Source of the DNA: Chloroflexota bacterium
Lineage (GTDB): Bacteria; Chloroflexota; Anaerolineae; UBA4142
Reading direction: 5' to 3'
Length of the DNA: 48,115 nt
Assembly (NCBI GenBank): GCA_016208315.1
Contig: JACQYF010000003.1
Location: forward strand, 1 to 48,115
Shown here: positions 9,979 through 17,058 of the stretch, in pieces
How positions within the stretch are numbered: the stretch's first letter is position 1
Layout: the number at the start of each line of letters is the position of its first letter
Translations under genes and position numbers: made by a program
Notes under the pieces: model-generated
Databases searched by the model: none
What the model saw: only the letters and a program-made list of their open reading frames with translations
Told to the model about the DNA's origin: nothing

Positions 9979-12600
9979 TTACGTTTTTCTTGATGACGGC
10001 GGACCGAGAAACTTGTCTCCGTTGTAATGGATCAAGTGATCGGGCGCCTCGGCAATCCAAATCTCTGTTTCCCAAGCGACATTTCGCGCGTGGCGGAGAT
10101 ACTCCTTGAAATCAGGAAACACGCTGACATAGATGCGCCCCAATGGACTGGTGGCAAGTATCCTCTCCAATTCGTGATGGCGCTTGGGTGAAACTGGCCC
10201 ATGCGCCGTGACCACCTCGATCAAAAAGAGCCATTTCTTCTTTGGAACGTGTAGAACAATGTCGGGCAGTTTGTTATGCTTATTCGCAGGAAAACCAATC
10301 TTGTCGAGTCCATCCGTATCCATGATGAGCGTCTTGAGCGCAGTATCTCCCAAATAGAGCACTTTCGCTTCGGGGGCAAACCGCGGCGCAAATTGCTCGA
10401 TGACTGCCACCTGAAGCGCATTGTGTTTGCCGGGAGAAAGTAGATACTCGTGCCCCGATTCATCCCTCAACGGGATCAGATGTCGTGCGCGGCGCTGTTG
10501 ATAGATCTCTAACAGCGTCCCCTGTTCGGTCCGAAACTTGTCCAAATAACGCTGTCCGGCCTTCGTCCCGTAATTTCGAACGACTGGCAAAAGTGCCTGG
10601 GAGATCGCATAGTGCGTACGCGGGCTATTGGTCGGCAATGTTGGATCGTCTGGGTTCAAATCAACCAAGCGTGCTTGCTCGAATTGATGAAGGACCTGAC
10701 GGCGAAAGGTTTCCCGCGTATTTTCCGCATATCGTTTATGATAGTTCTGCTCGACGAACAGGATCATATCGTGGATGCGGATGCTCCGTCGCTGCGCTAG
10801 ATTCCAAGCATCGTTCTCTGTTAGGCCGGCCAGAGCCAGAAGTGTCAGGGCGGCAATTTCATTGCGCTGAGCAGGCGGTAGCCCCAACCGGTTGAGCAAA
10901 TCCCTTGCCTCTTCGATTTTGGACATGTGCCCTCCGTTGACGTTTGATGATTCGAGCGACAATCCAAGCTCCGCGCCCACAACTTGGTTAATTAACGCGA
11001 CTGGGGCAATTCCGTCTGATGCCAGTAAACGTTCACCGATACCCCGTATTCCATCCAGCGGCGGTAGCGGCAAGTTTCGTAACTCGGTGGCACTGACCTG
11101 AGTGTTGCCGCTGGACAGCCGGAAATAATTCTCAACCCAACGGGAGTTTAGAAAAGCCGCCAACCCGATAGTCTCGGCTTGCGTCAAAGTCCCGCCGGGC
11201 CGGTAGAGATAATTCAGATGATTCTCGATTCCCAGGAACTCGGATGGGAGACTGCCAGCCAGGTACGGGGCCGCCGTGATGCGGCTGTTCTCTTCTTTGG
11301 GACTAAAGCGCCGGACCAGAACGTAATTCGTATTCGGGACTAACAGCATGCGCGTATCTGATCCAATGCGGATTTGCTGTGGCTTGGCAAAACGAACCAG
11401 CGGCCAGGCAACGTTCATGCGCTGGACATGTTGCAGCCACAGAACCGGCGCGGTCGCGATCCCGGTGGCATCACTCACCAAACTCTCGGTACGAAACGGC
11501 ACGATGGGACCGGTTGAGATAGTCACGCCAAAAGTGCTCAGCCGACTCTGCCATTTGCCGAAAATCTCGTGGACTTGAGCGTTGGCATCCGAGGGGATCG
11601 TTAGCACGGCCTCGGAAGACGACAAGTCTATGACCTGTGATACTGGGACCAGGCGCGGCGTTGCGTCTTGAACATCATCTGCTCCAAAGCTATTAGAAAC
11701 GTACAGAAAATTCGCCGGAGGATCTTTAATGGCCGCGAGGATGATATTCTCTTGGAGTACCTTGTCACGGGCAAACGCATCGGTCCGTGATTCAAACAGA
11801 TGAAGTCGCTGCAACGCCAGATTGTGGAAGAACCATTTGCGAAATTGACGAAAGTACGGTCCTGAGCAAAAACTGCGCGGGGTGATAAAGATCAATTGAC
11901 CGCTTGGCGTCAATAGTTTCGCGGCCGCGGCCATAAACAGCGCATAGATATTGGGCTGACCGTATACGACTTCAGGCAATAAAGCCACGCGCGGATCATG
12001 TTTGGCAAGCTTGAAATAGGGCGGATTGGCGATGATGAGATCAGGCGCAAGCAGTGTCCGGCCCGCGTCGAACATTGGCGTAGGACGCAATTGCGAAGCA
12101 TTGCCCAAAATAAAATCCTCGGCCTCGATTTGGAATTGGAAGTTAATGTTTCTTTTTCCAAGCCAATGCCGCGTGTACCCCAGGGACAAGGCGAGCGCCG
12201 GCCAGAGCGCTGGATCGGTCTCGTAAACTGTGGCTCGCCATTGGCGACAGTTTCCGTTCTGTGCCACATGTTCCGCGACAGCGGCGATCAGTGTTCCAGT
12301 CCCGGCGCCGGGATCAATGACCCAGCAATCCGAATTGGGTGGAGCGCTCAAGCTCGCCATGAAACGCGCGATTCGGGGCGGGGTGAAAAACTGGCCCCGC
12401 TTCTTTCTATGACTCTCGTCCGCGTGACCGGAATACATCTGGGCAAGCCCATCGGAGACTTGCGTTGGAAGCATATCCTCGGATGGCAGAAAAGTAGAGA
12501 CCCGTTGCAGCCAATCACATTCGGCTAGTTCTTCCGCATCGCGGTCGGAGCAGAATGCTGCCCACAGATCGCGCCACGAAGGCGCAATAGCTGGATTCAT
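9979..12600 (-). CDS. Fused adenine-specific DNA methyltransferase / BsuBI-PstI-type restriction endonuclease
   Basis: An 873-aa restriction-modification protein in one chain. The N-terminal half is an N6-adenine methyltransferase: AdoMet motif DPGAGTG (about 96-102) and catalytic NPPY (about 192-195), preceded by RGQFFTPP typical of this class, and followed by a target-recognition-like region to about 550. The C-terminal part (about 560-873) matches BsuBI/PstI endonucleases, with LPDIVLHV and then LIEVVTAHGPVSPKR (about 793-807), the PD-(D/E)xK-type core. BsuBI and PstI themselves are separate methylase and nuclease genes, so this is a fusion. I use the ATG at 12600; a TATAAT box ends 9 bases before it and no ribosome site is visible. 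It stands alone, convergent with the TPR gene. The target sequence cannot be read from the protein. Confidence 0.85.
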   Translation of the reverse strand: MNPAIAPSWRDLWAAFCSDRDAEELAECDWLQRVSTFLPSEDMLPTQVSDGLAQMYSGHADESHRKKRGQFFTPPRIARFMASLSAPPNSDCWVIDPGAGTGTLIAAVAEHVAQNGNCRQWRATVYETDPALWPALALSLGYTRHWLGKRNINFQFQIEAEDFILGNASQLRPTPMFDAGRTLLAPDLIIANPPYFKLAKHDPRVALLPEVVYGQPNIYALFMAAAAKLLTPSGQLIFITPRSFCSGPYFRQFRKWFFHNLALQRLHLFESRTDAFARDKVLQENIILAAIKDPPANFLYVSNSFGADDVQDATPRLVPVSQVIDLSSSEAVLTIPSDANAQVHEIFGKWQSRLSTFGVTISTGPIVPFRTESLVSDATGIATAPVLWLQHVQRMNVAWPLVRFAKPQQIRIGSDTRMLLVPNTNYVLVRRFSPKEENSRITAAPYLAGSLPSEFLGIENHLNYLYRPGGTLTQAETIGLAAFLNSRWVENYFRLSSGNTQVSATELRNLPLPPLDGIRGIGERLLASDGIAPVALINQVVGAELGLSLESSNVNGGHMSKIEEARDLLNRLGLPPAQRNEIAALTLLALAGLTENDAWNLAQRRSIRIHDMILFVEQNYHKRYAENTRETFRRQVLHQFEQARLVDLNPDDPTLPTNSPRTHYAISQALLPVVRNYGTKAGQRYLDKFRTEQGTLLEIYQQRRARHLIPLRDESGHEYLLSPGKHNALQVAVIEQFAPRFAPEAKVLYLGDTALKTLIMDTDGLDKIGFPANKHNKLPDIVLHVPKKKWLFLIEVVTAHGPVSPKRHHELERILATSPLGRIYVSVFPDFKEYLRHARNVAWETEIWIAEAPDHLIHYNGDKFLGPPSSRKT

Positions 12601-12609
12601 GGTACTTGC

Positions 12610-12639
12610 ATTATAATACGAATCGCGTCGCAGCCGCAA
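12610..12639 (-). promoter_or_regulatory. Promoter implying a leaderless or very short-leader mRNA
   Basis: On the minus strand TTGCGG (12639-12634), an 18-nt spacer and TATAAT (12615-12610) precede the ATG at 12600. A start site about seven bases after the -10 would fall at or within a few bases of the ATG. Confidence 0.5.
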
Positions 12640-12705
12640 TCGTTGCACTCACATTTTGGCTTTCTTGTTTACGCGTTCCGAGTGCTTTAGCACAGATTCC
12701 TTGCC

Positions 12706-12957
12706 ATGAAACTTCCTTCTCGCTCCCTTTCCGACTGGGGCGGCAATGCCACGTTCGTGTTGACCGTCGTCGCCGCGTACGTCGCGCTGTTTCTCTCCGC
12801 GCGCCAGCCGCTCGCGCTCCCCGATCTGCTCGCGCTCGCCGTGCTGGGCATCGTGTTCATCCTGACCACTTTCGACGATGACGAGAATGTTTTCGAGGGC
12901 GTACGCGCGGGCGCTCGACGCGTATCAGGATTTATTCGTGCGGGGGGTATGGGTTCG
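12706..12957 (+). pseudogene. Fragment of a membrane protein N terminus
   Basis: The frame from ATG 12706 encodes a Ser/Trp start and two hydrophobic segments (ATFVLTVVAAYVALFLSA and LLALAVLGIVFIL), then loses membrane character near 12880 and runs antisense through the M20 peptidase gene. It resembles the first membrane helices of a sensor kinase or transporter, but no domain is recognisable. There is no ribosome site and the rest of the gene is absent. I treat it as a truncated remnant ending in the repeat cluster that follows. Confidence 0.4.
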
Positions 12958-12977
12958 TCGAGATTGTGCTCTTGGAA

Positions 12978-13066
12978 CGCGAAAGGGCGCGAAAGCACGC
13001 GAAAGCTTTCGCGCCGTTTCGTATTCCTTTCGCGCTCTTTCGTGCTGTTATTTCGCGCTCTCTCGT
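12978..13066. repeat. CGCGAAAG-type interspersed repeat
   Basis: Several direct and inverted copies of CGCGAAAG/CTTTCGCG with spacing of about 10-12 nt. The repeat overlaps the end of the M20 gene and supplies its last codons (ARESAK) and stop. Confidence 0.6.
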
Positions 13067-14205
13067 GCTATGGCGACGATGAGCTTCGCAAGCATTGCGG
13101 CGCGTGGCACGACCGTGTCCAAATTGAGGAACTCTTCCATCGCGTTGTGCGCTTTGCCGCCGACGGGGCCCAGCCCGTCGAGTGTCGGCGTGCCAAGACC
13201 TGCGGTGAAATTCCCATCCGACGCGCCGCCAGTTGCGACATCCTCGATCTCGAACCCCAACTCGCGCGCGGCATTCTTGGCGAGCGCGACCAGGCGGGCG
13301 GTCGCTTCCGTTTTCTCCATCGGCGGATTGGCCAATCCACCGCTCAATTCCGCGACCGTGCCCTTGACGACCTCACGCGCGACGATTTCGCGCATCGCTT
13401 GCTCCAGCGGCGCGGCGTCGTCGGCCCGCACGATCCGCACGTCAATTTCCGCTTCCGCCAAATCGGCGACGACATTTGGACGCGTGCCGCCGCGAATCAC
13501 GCCGACATTTATCGTCAGCCCCGGTCGAAATCCGTTGAGCGCTTGCAACGCTTGCGTGTAATGCGCCAAAGCGACGATCGCGCTCGCCCCCTTCTCCGGT
13601 TCGACGCCCGCGTGCGCCGCCTTGCCGCGCACCGTCAGCTTGAACGTGCCCGCGCCCTTGCGCGCGCTGACGATCGCGCCGCTCGCGCGCGCCCCTTCGA
13701 GGATGAGGGCCGCGTCGGCGCCGCGCGCAAATTGCGCGTACAAGTCGCGTGAGACCGGCGAGCCGATTTCTTCTTCGCTATTGCAGAAAATACCGATTTC
13801 GGCGAAAGCCGTAAAACCGGAGCGCACAATTGCATGGACCGCATACAGCCCATTCAATAGGCCCGACTTCATGTCAACGACGCCCGGCCCCATCGCCCGC
13901 GCCCCTTTGCGTCGAAAGGGAGATTGCGAAGCCGTGCCATCGGAGTAAACCGTGTCCATATGGCCGATGAGCAGAATGCGCGCGTTGCCTGTGCCGCGCC
14001 AGCGGCCGTAGATGCAATTCCCAAATCGTTGTTGCGGAAAATCGGCCACCTCTGCGCCAAAATCGCACAGCCGGTCGCGCACAAGGCGCGCGACGGCATC
14101 CACGCCCGCCTTGCTGTGCGTGCCGCAGTCAATGTTGACGAGGGTCTCCAGATCGCGCAAATAATTGGGGAGAGCGGAGGAGAGGAGAGCACTGAAATCC
14201 GTCAT
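13048..14205 (-). CDS. M20 family metallopeptidase (glutamate carboxypeptidase-like)
   Basis: A 385-aa zinc-dependent exopeptidase of the M20/CPG2 type, cytoplasmic as no signal peptide is seen. Zinc and catalytic landmarks are IGHMDTV (about 80-86), GPGVVDMKSG (about 107-116), the general base pair in CNSEEEIGS (about 141-149), the dimerisation region KAAHAGVEPEKGA, and the final zinc His in KAHNAMEE (about 356). Length is normal. GGAGCC precedes the ATG by about seven bases. The C terminus runs into a CGCGAAAG repeat, so the last six residues may not be ancestral. Likely releases C-terminal glutamate or similar residues from peptides or folate-like compounds. Confidence 0.9.
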   Translation of the reverse strand: MTDFSALLSSALPNYLRDLETLVNIDCGTHSKAGVDAVARLVRDRLCDFGAEVADFPQQRFGNCIYGRWRGTGNARILLIGHMDTVYSDGTASQSPFRRKGARAMGPGVVDMKSGLLNGLYAVHAIVRSGFTAFAEIGIFCNSEEEIGSPVSRDLYAQFARGADAALILEGARASGAIVSARKGAGTFKLTVRGKAAHAGVEPEKGASAIVALAHYTQALQALNGFRPGLTINVGVIRGGTRPNVVADLAEAEIDVRIVRADDAAPLEQAMREIVAREVVKGTVAELSGGLANPPMEKTEATARLVALAKNAARELGFEIEDVATGGASDGNFTAGLGTPTLDGLGPVGGKAHNAMEEFLNLDTVVPRAAMLAKLIVAIARESAK

Positions 14206-14220
14206 CGTCTTGGCTCCAAA

Positions 14221-14282
14221 AGAAAAATTGCAGATTTCAAGTTTCAGATTGCAGATCGAAAAATCTGAAATCTAAAATCTGC
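14221..14282 (-). terminator. Terminator of the tRNA operon
   Basis: On the minus strand a 21-nt arm (14282-14262) pairs with 14250-14230 at 17 of 21 positions, and the second arm is followed by AATTTTTCTTTT. It lies 17 bp after tRNA-Ile and just before the M20 gene. Confidence 0.65.
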
Positions 14283-14298
14283 AATCTGCAATTGCAGG

Positions 14299-14568
14299 TG
14301 GGCCCGGCTGGATTCGAACCAGCAACCAACGCCTTCCGGTTTGTGTTAGTTTCCTAACTCCCTGGACTATCCCTTCACCCTGGCTGCCCAAGCAACTTTA
14401 GGTGGTGGCCGTCTAGTCTCTACACCTTCCCGAATCGCTTCGGGCTTGGCTCGGGATTACCTCAAGAATTGTGGGCTTCCCCGAATTTGACCACTGACAC
14501 CGAGAGGATTTCTCCCATCGGGCACACTGGAGTATGAGGGCGCTGCTCTGCCATTGAGCTACAGGCCC
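14299..14568 (-). tRNA. tRNA-Ile2 (anticodon CAU) interrupted by a group I intron
   Basis: The exons (14568-14534 and 14335-14299) join to a complete 72-nt tRNA: 7-bp acceptor stem GGGCCTG/CGGGCCC, D arm GCTC/GAGC, anticodon stem GCGCC/GGCGT, loop CTCATAA with anticodon CAU, and T arm GCTGG/CCAGC with TTCGAAT. No CCA is encoded. C4-G69 and C5-G68 pairs, known as TilS recognition features, favour tRNA-Ile2 (C34 converted to lysidine) over elongator Met. A simple scan would miss this gene because of the 198-nt insertion after U36. U8, A9 and G10 double as the stop codon of the upstream HNH gene. It is the last gene of a tRNA-Pro/HNH/tRNA-Gly/HNH/tRNA-Ile operon. Confidence 0.93.
14336..14533 (-). 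ncRNA. Group IC3 self-splicing intron in tRNA-Ile(CAU)
   Basis: 198 nt inserted after anticodon position 36. The 5' exon ends in U and the intron ends in G (omega-G), as required. The core elements are clear: P strand AAATTCGGGGAA (intron about 46-57), Q AATCCCGAGCCAAGCC (76-91), R GTGTAGAGACTAGACGG (109-125) and S AAGGGATAGTCC (159-170); P7 is formed by GACTA (116-120) with TAGTC (165-169). GUG near positions 7-11 can serve as the internal guide for CAU. P2 is capped by GAAA and a GTTAG-GAAA-CTAAC hairpin fits P9. The R and S strands and the ACACAAACCGG end closely resemble the Azoarcus tRNA-Ile intron as I recall it. No ORF lies inside the intron. Confidence 0.93.
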
Positions 14569-14999
14569 AGATATTTGTACCAACCTTTTTCACGTGCGGT
14601 CTTCTTCGCGTGACAGTTGCCGCATCGCACCTCGCAATTCTCGATCTCGTGTAGGATCCTTTCCCACGCGACTCCGGCATGCGCCATCGCAGAAACGGTC
14701 CGTTCTTTTTTCGCAATATGGTCGAATTCAAGGACGGCGATGTCGGATTCGCCGCAATCTACGCATGGATGACTGCTCAAGTAATCTCGGACCAGGTCGC
14801 GGTTACGTCGTGCTTTTTCTTCAACTTCCCTCGCCGATTTTACTATGTACGCTTCTCGGTTTTTGAGATAGAAATTCCTCTTGTAAACCCTCTGGCACTC
14901 GCGGCAATGAGTGTGCCTTTCACCTGTCCAACTTCTGTGGAGATTGAACTCGGTGATGGGCTTGATTTGTTTGCAGACGATGCGCTGCCGTGTGTCCAT
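14559..14999 (-). CDS. HNH endonuclease between tRNA-Gly and tRNA-Ile
   Basis: A 146-aa HNH nuclease. The C-terminal half carries the Zn-ribbon HNH core: HPCVDCGE, LEFDHI and CEVRCGNCHAKK. The N-terminal zinc-ribbon module (KPITEF...HCRECQ) seems damaged: its first Cys pair has only one Cys (RIVCKQIKP). The ATG at 14999 lies 11 bp after tRNA-Gly with no ribosome site, so an alternative start is possible. The stop codon UAG is formed by nucleotides 8-10 of tRNA-Ile, so the acceptor stem encodes the last residues. Free-standing HNH genes of this type can be homing endonucleases; the position beside an intron-bearing tRNA suggests this, but it is not intron-encoded. Confidence 0.85.
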   Translation of the reverse strand: MDTRQRIVCKQIKPITEFNLHRSWTGERHTHCRECQRVYKRNFYLKNREAYIVKSAREVEEKARRNRDLVRDYLSSHPCVDCGESDIAVLEFDHIAKKERTVSAMAHAGVAWERILHEIENCEVRCGNCHAKKTAREKGWYKYLGL

Positions 15000-15010
15000 G
15001 GAACAAAAAG

Positions 15011-15081
15011 AGCGGGAGACGGGAATTGAACCCGCTTCGCTAGGTTGGAAGCCTAGTGCATTGCCGTTATGCTACTCCCGC
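15011..15081 (-). tRNA. tRNA-Gly (anticodon UCC)
   Basis: Acceptor GCGGGAG/CTCCCGC, discriminator U73 as usual for bacterial tRNA-Gly, anticodon stem CTAGG/CCTAG with loop CTTCCAA (UCC), and T loop TTCAATT. No CCA is encoded. It is flanked within 6 and 11 bp by HNH genes on the same strand. A TTTTTG tract follows the 3' end. Confidence 0.95.
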
Positions 15082-15087
15082 AAACGC

Positions 15088-15447
15088 TCACGAATCAACA
15101 TCACTCCAAGAATCGTGGTGCAACCGTTTATGGCAATTGATGCACAGCACATCACATTTGGCTATCTCGCTCAAAATGTGCTCAACACTCCACTCATCAT
15201 GCACCGCCTGCGCAATTGAAATTTCTTTCTCGTTTGGGTCGCGGTGGTGAAAAACCAGCGTAGCTGGATGATTCTCGCCACAGTGTTGGCATGCAAGAGT
15301 CGCTTTGTATCGTTCATACCACTGATGCAGCTTTTGGCCTTGCTCGCCGTTCCGCGCTTGAACTTGCTCCGAGTGCCGTCGATACCACGCGCGGTCGTAC
15401 GCTCGCTTACGGTCCCGATCTGCTTCGGTGACATTGCGTCTCGGCAT
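15088..15447 (-). CDS. HNH endonuclease between tRNA-Pro and tRNA-Gly
   Basis: A 119-aa HNH nuclease. An Arg/Tyr/Lys-rich N terminus (RDRKRAYDRAWYRRH) is followed by the zinc-finger HNH core: CQHCGE, LVFHHRDP (the HH of the motif) and CDVLCINCHKRLH. It begins 25 bp after tRNA-Pro and ends 6 bp before tRNA-Gly, so the tRNA precursor must contain this message. A GGAG about 17 bases upstream is rather far for a ribosome site. It differs clearly from the other HNH protein in its N terminus, so the two are separate insertions rather than a recent duplication. Confidence 0.88.
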   Translation of the reverse strand: MPRRNVTEADRDRKRAYDRAWYRRHSEQVQARNGEQGQKLHQWYERYKATLACQHCGENHPATLVFHHRDPNEKEISIAQAVHDEWSVEHILSEIAKCDVLCINCHKRLHHDSWSDVDS

Positions 15448-15472
15448 ATAGATTCGCTTGCCGTTCTCCAGG

Positions 15473-15545
15473 TCGGGGCGGAGAGACTTGAACTCTCGGC
15501 CTCAGCGTCCCAAACGCTGCGCGCTACCAACTGCGCCACACCCCG
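15473..15545 (-). tRNA. tRNA-Pro (anticodon UGG)
   Basis: Acceptor CGGGGTG/CGCCCCG, discriminator A73, anticodon loop TTTGGGA (UGG), T arm GAGAG-TTCAAGT-CTCTC. The C1-G72 pair is typical of tRNA-Pro. No CCA is encoded. First gene of the tRNA/HNH operon. Confidence 0.95.
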
Positions 15546-15556
15546 CAACAGCGACA

Positions 15557-15585
15557 AGTATATGCGAAATCGGGCGAATCGTCAA
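15557..15585 (-). promoter_or_regulatory. Sigma-70 type promoter of the tRNA/HNH operon
   Basis: Minus strand TTGACG (15585-15580), 17-nt spacer, TATACT (15562-15557), 11 bases before tRNA-Pro. Close to the consensus in both boxes and spacing. Confidence 0.75.
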
Positions 15586-15610
15586 ACAGGAATTGAGGGC
15601 TTTATCGAAT

Positions 15611-16117
15611 TTACCCCTCCGGCCTATACCCCACTCCCGTCATATCCCCCACAAACTGCGGCAGGTCTTTGTGGCCGAGGAGTTGCCGGACCGCGGACGC
15701 TTCGCCGACGTGATACCAATAATGGTGAATGTTTCTCAACAGCAACGTGCCGACGTTCTCGTCTACTGGCTTGCCGTTCCGCTCGAAATGGGTCACCAGT
15801 ATGTCGGGTGTCAGCGTGTCCAAATACGGATCAGCCGTCCTCGTCGCCAAGCGCCACGCGGCCCACATGTCCTCCAACGGCGGTGTGCTGGCCGGTTTCT
15901 CAAATCCGACGAGTTCTTGTAACTCGGGCAGCAGTGTTTTGCCTTGCGCCGCGCCGACCCAGTAGCGATTTTCCTGATTTGCCAAATGCCCCACCATCCA
16001 ACTGATGCAGTTCATTGGCTCAAATCGGCGGCGGGCCTCTGCGTCTGTTACGCCGGCCAGACAGCGCAAGAACTCACTGCGCGTAAACCGCAATTGGGCG
16101 ACCAAGGGATGGACCAT
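15611..16117 (-). CDS. DinB/YfiT-like metal-binding protein
   Basis: A 168-aa four-helix protein of the DinB superfamily. Visible landmarks are WMVGHLANQENRYW (about 41-54, first metal His) and IHHYWYHVGEASAVRQLLGH (about 130-149, the paired His positions). Members bind divalent metal; several are thiol-dependent S-transferases or damage-related proteins, but the reaction here is unknown. AGGAGG lies six bases before the ATG. It is a single gene upstream of the tRNA operon and not clearly part of it. Confidence 0.85.
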   Translation of the reverse strand: MVHPLVAQLRFTRSEFLRCLAGVTDAEARRRFEPMNCISWMVGHLANQENRYWVGAAQGKTLLPELQELVGFEKPASTPPLEDMWAAWRLATRTADPYLDTLTPDILVTHFERNGKPVDENVGTLLLRNIHHYWYHVGEASAVRQLLGHKDLPQFVGDMTGVGYRPEG

Positions 16118-16141
16118 CGTTTCCTCCTACCGAGTAAGGAT

Positions 16142-16200
16142 GACAACGGACAACTGCGGAACCAACGGACATGCTGTACGCGCCGGTTTTGTCCGTTGTC
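16142..16200. repeat. Inverted repeat pair
   Basis: 11-bp arms GACAACGGACA and TGTCCGTTGTC (16142-16152 and 16190-16200) enclose 37 nt. A related GTCCGTTG word recurs in the hairpin at 18606-18654. The surrounding 16118-16283 has no supported gene. Confidence 0.5.
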
Positions 16201-16283
16201 CTCTCTCCCGCGCGCGTGTTCTCAGCTTGCCCTGAGTTTGCGAAGGGTTGTCGGCGTGGGTGCGTTCGCTAAAGCCCGCACTG

Positions 16284-16379
16284 TCATTCCGTTTCGCGCG
16301 GTTCGATGACCAATTTGATTCCGTTCAAAATGTCGCGCACGCGCTTGGACGACAACGTTCCGACTTTCTTGTGCGGCAT
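16284..16379 (-). CDS. Possible 31-aa small protein
   Basis: A short frame MPHKKVGTLSSK...IEPRETE, basic at the N terminus and acidic at the C terminus, preceded by a G-rich stretch (TTGGGGGGCATCC) that could act as a ribosome site. It lies on the same strand as the DinB gene and the toxin-antitoxin-like pair. It is too short for domain recognition; codon composition looks protein-like. It could equally be a remnant of a longer gene. Confidence 0.35.
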   Translation of the reverse strand: MPHKKVGTLSSKRVRDILNGIKLVIEPRETE

Positions 16380-16423
16380 GGATGCCCCCCAACTCTAGCA
16401 CAGGGGTTTCGGCAAACGCCGTA

Positions 16424-16702
16424 TTATACGCCGCTTTTTGTCACCAATTCTCGCTTTGCTCCGACGAAAGCGGCTTCTTCCAGTTCGACTCGCTCTTGGA
16501 TGATGTGCGTTAACCAGTCCTCAATGCTTCTCTGCCGATGCAATTGAGCGAGGAAAGCCGCACGAGCAGCAAGTTCAGCAGGTATGACCACAGATGCCGA
16601 TTTCTTTCGACGTACACGAATCGGTTTTTCCCATGCCGAATCGTCGTCGGCTTGTGCCACCACGATATTGTCAATTTCCACTTGGGATCGTTTTCTTTTC
16701 AT
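16424..16702 (-). CDS. Antitoxin-like small protein
   Basis: A 92-aa protein. The basic N terminus (MKRKRSQ) and the block PIRVRRKKSASVVIPAELAARAAFLA (short beta strand then helix) followed by an acidic, helical C terminus (IIQERVELEEAAFVGAKREL) resemble small DNA-binding antitoxins found behind BrnT/DUF4258-like toxins. The ATG at 16702 has AGGAG six bases upstream. It starts 14 bp after the stop of the toxin-like frame, matching a toxin-first operon order. Family assignment is by general resemblance only. Confidence 0.55.
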   Translation of the reverse strand: MKRKRSQVEIDNIVVAQADDDSAWEKPIRVRRKKSASVVIPAELAARAAFLAQLHRQRSIEDWLTHIIQERVELEEAAFVGAKRELVTKSGV

Positions 16703-16716
16703 CTTTACTCCTGTCC

Positions 16717-16884
16717 TCAAATGTCCCACCCCGTGATGATACGTACGACGCGCCCTGGCTTGAGTTGGAAGATAACCTTGAGTCTGCGTCCGCCAATCGT
16801 GCGCCCAAACAGTTGGTATCGGTCACGGTAGGATTTGTTCCGACGCACTTTCAAAGTCAGATGGCGTGAAACGATGCCAATCAA
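16717..16884 (-). pseudogene. Toxin-like partner, probably lacking its N terminus
   Basis: The C-terminal 50 residues (HLTLKVRRNKSYRDRYQLFG, then VIFQLKPGRVVRIITGWD) match the last strands of small BrnT/DUF4258-like RNase toxins, where a nucleic-acid-binding sheet ends in R-V-I-T-x-x-D. Usual length is about 85-100 aa. Upstream of about 16884 the frame no longer looks like the family and no good start exists (a TTG at 16884 is the nearest). I think the 5' end has been lost or frameshifted, leaving an orphaned antitoxin. Confidence 0.45.
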
Positions 16885-17004
16885 CCATAGAAGATTACAC
16901 TCCGCTTGGGTGTCGCGACAAGACAGGGAGAAGGCAAATGGCGTATAACTTGCGTTTCCCGCAAGTGCTGTTGCAGGTATTACGGGAAACCACGTTTGTT
17001 TTGG

Positions 17005-17038
17005 TTGGATACCCACAATCGTTGTTGCGGGTATCCAA
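17005..17038. repeat. Perfect hairpin downstream of the two-module protein gene
   Basis: 10-bp stem TTGGATACCC/GGGTATCCAA with a 14-nt loop, 20 bp past the stop of the next gene on the minus strand. It may serve as a weak terminator; there is no T-run. Confidence 0.5.
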
Positions 17039-17058
17039 TTTCGAGATCCTGGCCACCG

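Noticed and set aside
12958..13752. Continuation of the plus-strand frame from 12706 as a 348-aa gene
   Set aside because: It runs antisense through a well-supported M20 peptidase and loses all protein-like character after about 12890.
14299..14335. Isolated tRNA 3' half as a pseudogene or attachment-site remnant
   Set aside because: The matching 5' half 198 nt away and the complete group I core show an intact split gene.
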